This document shows positions 60,852 through 64,000 of a DNA stretch of 64,000 nucleotides, in pieces (within the stretch, counting starts at the first letter, position 1; each line of letters opens with the position of its first letter). Below the pieces are notes generated by a model that searched no databases, was not told where the DNA came from, and worked only from the letters and a program-made list of their open reading frames with translations. Position numbers and translations under genes: made by a program. The stretch covers positions 434,001-498,000 of the forward strand of contig JBAIAA010000030.1 in NCBI GenBank assembly GCA_037893245.1, written 5' to 3'. Origin of the DNA: Crossaster papposus. Its lineage: Eukaryota; Echinodermata; Asteroidea; Velatida; Solasteridae.

Positions 60852-63062
60852 TTTGAAACGCGTGTGTTAACGTTAACATTTTCAGAAAATCGAAATAAAA
60901 TACTAACAAAGCATGCCCCGGGTCAAATTGCTAATTGTGCCATTCCTGGAGGCCCCCCTCTATCTCCTAACACCCAGCCCCTTCCCGGGGCATGCTTTCC
61001 TTCATGCCCTTATTTGTGGGCGGGGATTGTGTGCACAAACCTATGGCGAATTTGAAACGCGTGTGTTAACGTTAAAATTTTCAGAAAATCGAAATAAAAT
61101 ACTAACAAAGCATGCCCCGGGTCAAATTGCTAATTTTGCCATTCCTGGAGGCCCCCCTCTATCTCCTAACACCCAGCCCCTTCCCGGGGCATGCTTTCCT
61201 TCATGCCCTTATTTGTGGGCCTTCATGCCCTTATTTGTGGGCGGGGATTGTGTGCACAAACCTATGGCGAATTTGAAACGCGTGTGTTAACGTTAACATT
61301 TTCAGAAAATCGAAATAAAATACTAACAAAGCATTCCCCGGGTCAAATTGCTAATTTTGCCATTCCTGGACGCCCGCCTCTATCTCCTAACACCCAGCCC
61401 CTTCCCGGGGCATGCTTTCCTTCATGCCCTTATTTGTGGGCGGGGATTGTGTGCACAAACCTATGGCGAATTTGAAACGCGTGTGTTAACGTTAACATTT
61501 TCAGAAAATCGAAATAAAATACTAACAAAGCATGCCCCGGGTCAAATTGCTAATTGTGCCATTCCTGGAGGCCCCCCTCTATCTCCTAACACCCAGCCCC
61601 TTCACGGGGCATGCTTTCCTTCATGCCCTTATTTGTGGGCGGGGATTGTGTGCACAAACCTATGGCGAATTTGAAACGCGTGTGTTAACGTTAAAATTTT
61701 CAGAAAATCGAAATAAAATACTAACAAAGCATGCCCCGGGTCAAATTGCTAATTGTGCCATTCCTGGAGGCCCCCCTCTATCTCCTAACACCCAGCCCCT
61801 TCCCGGGGCATGCTTTCCTTCATGCCCTTATTTGTGGGCGGGGATTGTGTGCACAAACCTATGGCGAATTTGAAACGCGTGTGTTAACGTTAACATTTTC
61901 AGAAAATCGAAATAAAATACTAACAAAGCATGCCCCGGGTCAAATTGCTAATTTTGCCATTCCTGGAGGCCCCCCTCTATCTCCTAACACCCAGTCCCTT
62001 CCTTGGGCATGCTTTCCTTCATGCCCTTATTTGTGGGCGGGGATTGTGTGCACAAACCTATGGCGAATTTGAAACGCGTGTGTTAACGTTACAATTTTCA
62101 GAAAATCGAAATAAAATACTAACAAAGCATGCCCCGGGTCAAATTGCTAATTTTGCCATTCCTGGAGGCCCCCCTCTATCTCCTAACACCCAGCCCCTTC
62201 CCGGGGCATGCTTTCCTTCATGCCCTTATTTGTGGGCGGGGATTGTGTGCACAAACCTATGGCGAATTTGAAACGCGTGTGTTAACGTTAACATTTTCAG
62301 AAAATCGAAATAAAATACTAACAAAGCATGCCCCGGGTCAAATTGCTAATTTTGCCATTCCTGGAGGCCCCCCTCTATCTCCTAACACCCAGCCCCTTCC
62401 CGGGGCATGCTTTCCTTCATGCCCTTATTTGTGGGCGGGGATTGTGTGCACAAACCTATGGCGAATTTGAAACGCGTGTGTTAACGTTACAATTTTCAGA
62501 AAATCGAAATAAAATACTAACAAAGCATGCCCCGGGTCAAATTGCTAATTTTGCCATTCCTGGAGGCCCCCCTCTATCTCCTAACACCCAGCCCCTTCCC
62601 GGGGCATGCTTTCCTTCATGCCCTTATTTGTGGGCGGGGATTGTGTGCACAAACCTATGGCGAATTTGAAACGCGTGTGTTAACGTTACAATTTTCAGAA
62701 AATCGAAATAAAATACTAACAAAGCATGCCCCGGGTCAAATTGCTAATTTTGCCATTCCTGGAGGCCCCCCTCTATCTCCTAACACCCAGCCCCTTCCCG
62801 GGGCATGCTTTCCGTCATGCCCTTATTTGTGGGCGGGGATTGTGTGCACAAACCTATGGCGAATTTGAAACGCGTGTGTTAACGTTAACATTTTCAGAAA
62901 ATCGAAATAAAATACTAACAAAGCATGCCCCGGGTCAAATTGCTAATTTTGCCATTCCTGGAGGCCCCCCTCTATCTCCTAACACCCAGCCCCTTCCCGG
63001 GGCATGCTTTCCTTCATGCCCTTATTTGTGGGCGGGGATTGTGTGCACAAACCTATGGCGAA
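60852..63062 (+). repeat. HOR domain H, copy H4 (11 monomers + 22 bp)
   Basis: 2,211 bp. Follows H3 at 2,012 bp through the first half, including gcattccccgg and ggacgcccgcc, then has one additional plain monomer. Private variant: acccagtcccttccttgggc near 61989. The ttccgtcatg monomer is kept at about 62809. Confidence 0.87.
61198..61241 (+). repeat. 22-bp tandem duplication in monomer (H4)
   Basis: Same junction, 2,012 bp after the H3 copy. Confidence 0.95.
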
Positions 63063-64000
63063 TTTGAAACGCGTGTGTTAACGTTAACATTTTCAGAAAA
63101 TCGAAATAAAATACTAACAAAGCATGCCCCGGGTCAAATTGCTAATTGTGCCATTCCTGGAGGCCCCCCTCTATCTCCTAACACCCAGCCCCTTCCCGGG
63201 GCATGCTTTCCTTCATGCCCTTATTTGTGGGCGGGGATTGTGTGCACAAACCTATGGCGAATTTGAAACGCGTGTGTTAACGTTAAAATTTTCAGAAAAT
63301 CGAAATAAAATACTAACAAAGCATGCCCCGGGTCAAATTGCTAATTTTGCCATTCCTGGAGGCCCCCCTCTATCTCCTAACACCCAGCCCCTTCCCGGGG
63401 CATGCTTTCCTTCATGCCCTTATTTGTGGGCCTTCATGCCCATATTTGTTTGCGGGGATTGTGTGCACAAACCTATGGCGAATTTGAAACGCGTGTGTTA
63501 ACGTTAAAATGTTCAGAAAATCGAAATAAAATACTAACAAAGCATGCCCCGGGTCAAATTGCTAATAATGCCATTCCTGGAGGACCCCCTCTATCTCCTA
63601 ACACCCAGCCCCTTCCCGGGGCATGCTTTCCTTCATGCCCTTATTTGTGGGCGGGGATTCTGTGCACAAACCTATGGCGAATTTGAAACGCGTGTGTTAA
63701 CGTTAAAATGTTCAGAAAATCGAAATAAAATACTAACAAAGCATGCCCCGGGTCAAATTGCTAATTTTGCCATTCCTGGACGCCCCCCTCTATCTCCTAA
63801 CACCCAGCCCCTTCCCGGGGCATGCTTTCCTTCATGCCCTTATTTGTGAGCGGGGATTGTGTGCACAAACCTATGGCGAATTTGAAACGCGTGTGTTAAC
63901 GTTAACATTTTCAGAAAATCGAAATAAAATACTAACAAAGCATGCCCCGGGTCAAATTGCTAATTTTGCCATTCCTGGAGGCCCCCCTCTATCTCCTAAC
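63063..64000 (+). repeat. HOR domain H, partial copy H5 with diverged monomers
   Basis: Opens like the other H copies, but the second half of its 22-bp duplication is altered (catatttgtttgcgg) and the following monomers carry changes not seen in H1-H4: aaaatgttcag (63508 and 63707), ctaataatgcc and ggaggaccccc near 63563-63587, ggattctgtgc at 63656, ggacgcccccc at 63778 and tttgtgagcgg at 63843. The window ends in mid-monomer. Confidence 0.83.
63409..63452 (+). repeat. 22-bp tandem duplication in monomer (H5, decayed)
   Basis: Same junction, 2,211 bp after the H4 copy, but the second half has three substitutions (ccAtatttgtTTg in place of ccttatttgtggg). This is the only H copy where the duplication has degenerated. 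Confidence 0.92.

Larger units (their letters stand above)
1..64000 (+). repeat. 199-bp satellite array, about 321 monomers, fills the window
   Basis: The same 199-bp unit recurs head to tail from the first to the last base. The landmark catgccccgggtc falls at 61, 260, 459, 658 and so on, and the last full landmarks near the right edge are still in register. All monomers share one orientation; I saw no inversion and no foreign insertion. Most monomers differ from the common form at only a few positions. Length deviations are small and local: 1-bp deletions, C-tract changes, a 12-bp and several 22-bp internal duplications, and one 76-bp truncated monomer. No RNA gene or conserved protein is visible. 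Satellite DNA of this kind is typical of eukaryotic heterochromatin; whether it is centromeric cannot be told from sequence alone. The family is not one I recognise. Confidence 0.99.

Noticed and set aside
1..64000. CRISPR array
   Set aside because: Repeats are contiguous 199-bp units with no unique spacers between short repeats, and no cas genes are present.
1..64000. Bacterial or viral gene content
   Set aside because: No reading frame beyond the repeat shadows, no ribosome binding sites linked to plausible genes, and no viral domain; the whole window is satellite.

Overview
The whole 64,000-base window is one uninterrupted tandem satellite array. The repeating unit is 199 bp, and I count about 321 monomers in a single head-to-tail orientation. 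No gene, RNA gene, dispersed transposon, CRISPR array or unique sequence interrupts it, and both window edges fall inside the array, so the true array is longer than 64 kb. An array this long and homogeneous, with nested higher-order structure, points to a eukaryotic nuclear genome (heterochromatin: pericentromeric, centromeric, subtelomeric or a B/sex chromosome). I do not recognise the monomer family and cannot name the taxon. Monomer G+C is 47% (94 of 199 in the monomer at 200-398). CpG is only mildly depleted (8 observed, about 10.9 expected).

The monomer has internal architecture. An AT-rich part carries a 14-bp palindrome (TGTTAACGTTAACA) and an AATAAA hexamer. A GC-rich part carries a perfect 15-bp inverted repeat (AAAGCATGCCCCGGG / CCCGGGGCATGCTTT) enclosing a 61-nt loop. 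The loop is strongly C-rich on the + strand, with C runs that give a long-loop G-quadruplex/i-motif candidate and a slipping C tract of 5 to 11 residues. A GGGCGGGG box follows. The base triplet just inside the palindrome is the most variable site and separates monomers into about six classes.

By shared private variants the array divides into higher-order (HOR) domains: A (1-5847, 14-monomer HOR); an unassigned stretch (5848-7041); a four-monomer duplication (7042-8444); B (8644-18818, an 11-monomer HOR expanded to 14 and 15 monomers in two copies); C (18819-21006, 7-monomer duplication); D1 and D2 (21405-30359 and 30360-39114, a recent tandem duplication of about 9 kb); E (36929-45077, 14-16-monomer HOR overlapping the tail of D2); F (46071-52032, short HORs of 5, 8 and 10 monomers); G (52033-53224, linker); H (53225-64000, 10-17-monomer HOR tagged by a 22-bp internal duplication).

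Every monomer is open in one frame for about 113 codons, but because 199 is not a multiple of 3 these are overlapping, frame-rotating shadows of the repeat and not genes. The noteworthy biology is the array itself: nested, recent, length-variable HORs, and a monomer with hairpin, palindrome and G-rich-strand potential repeated some 320 times.
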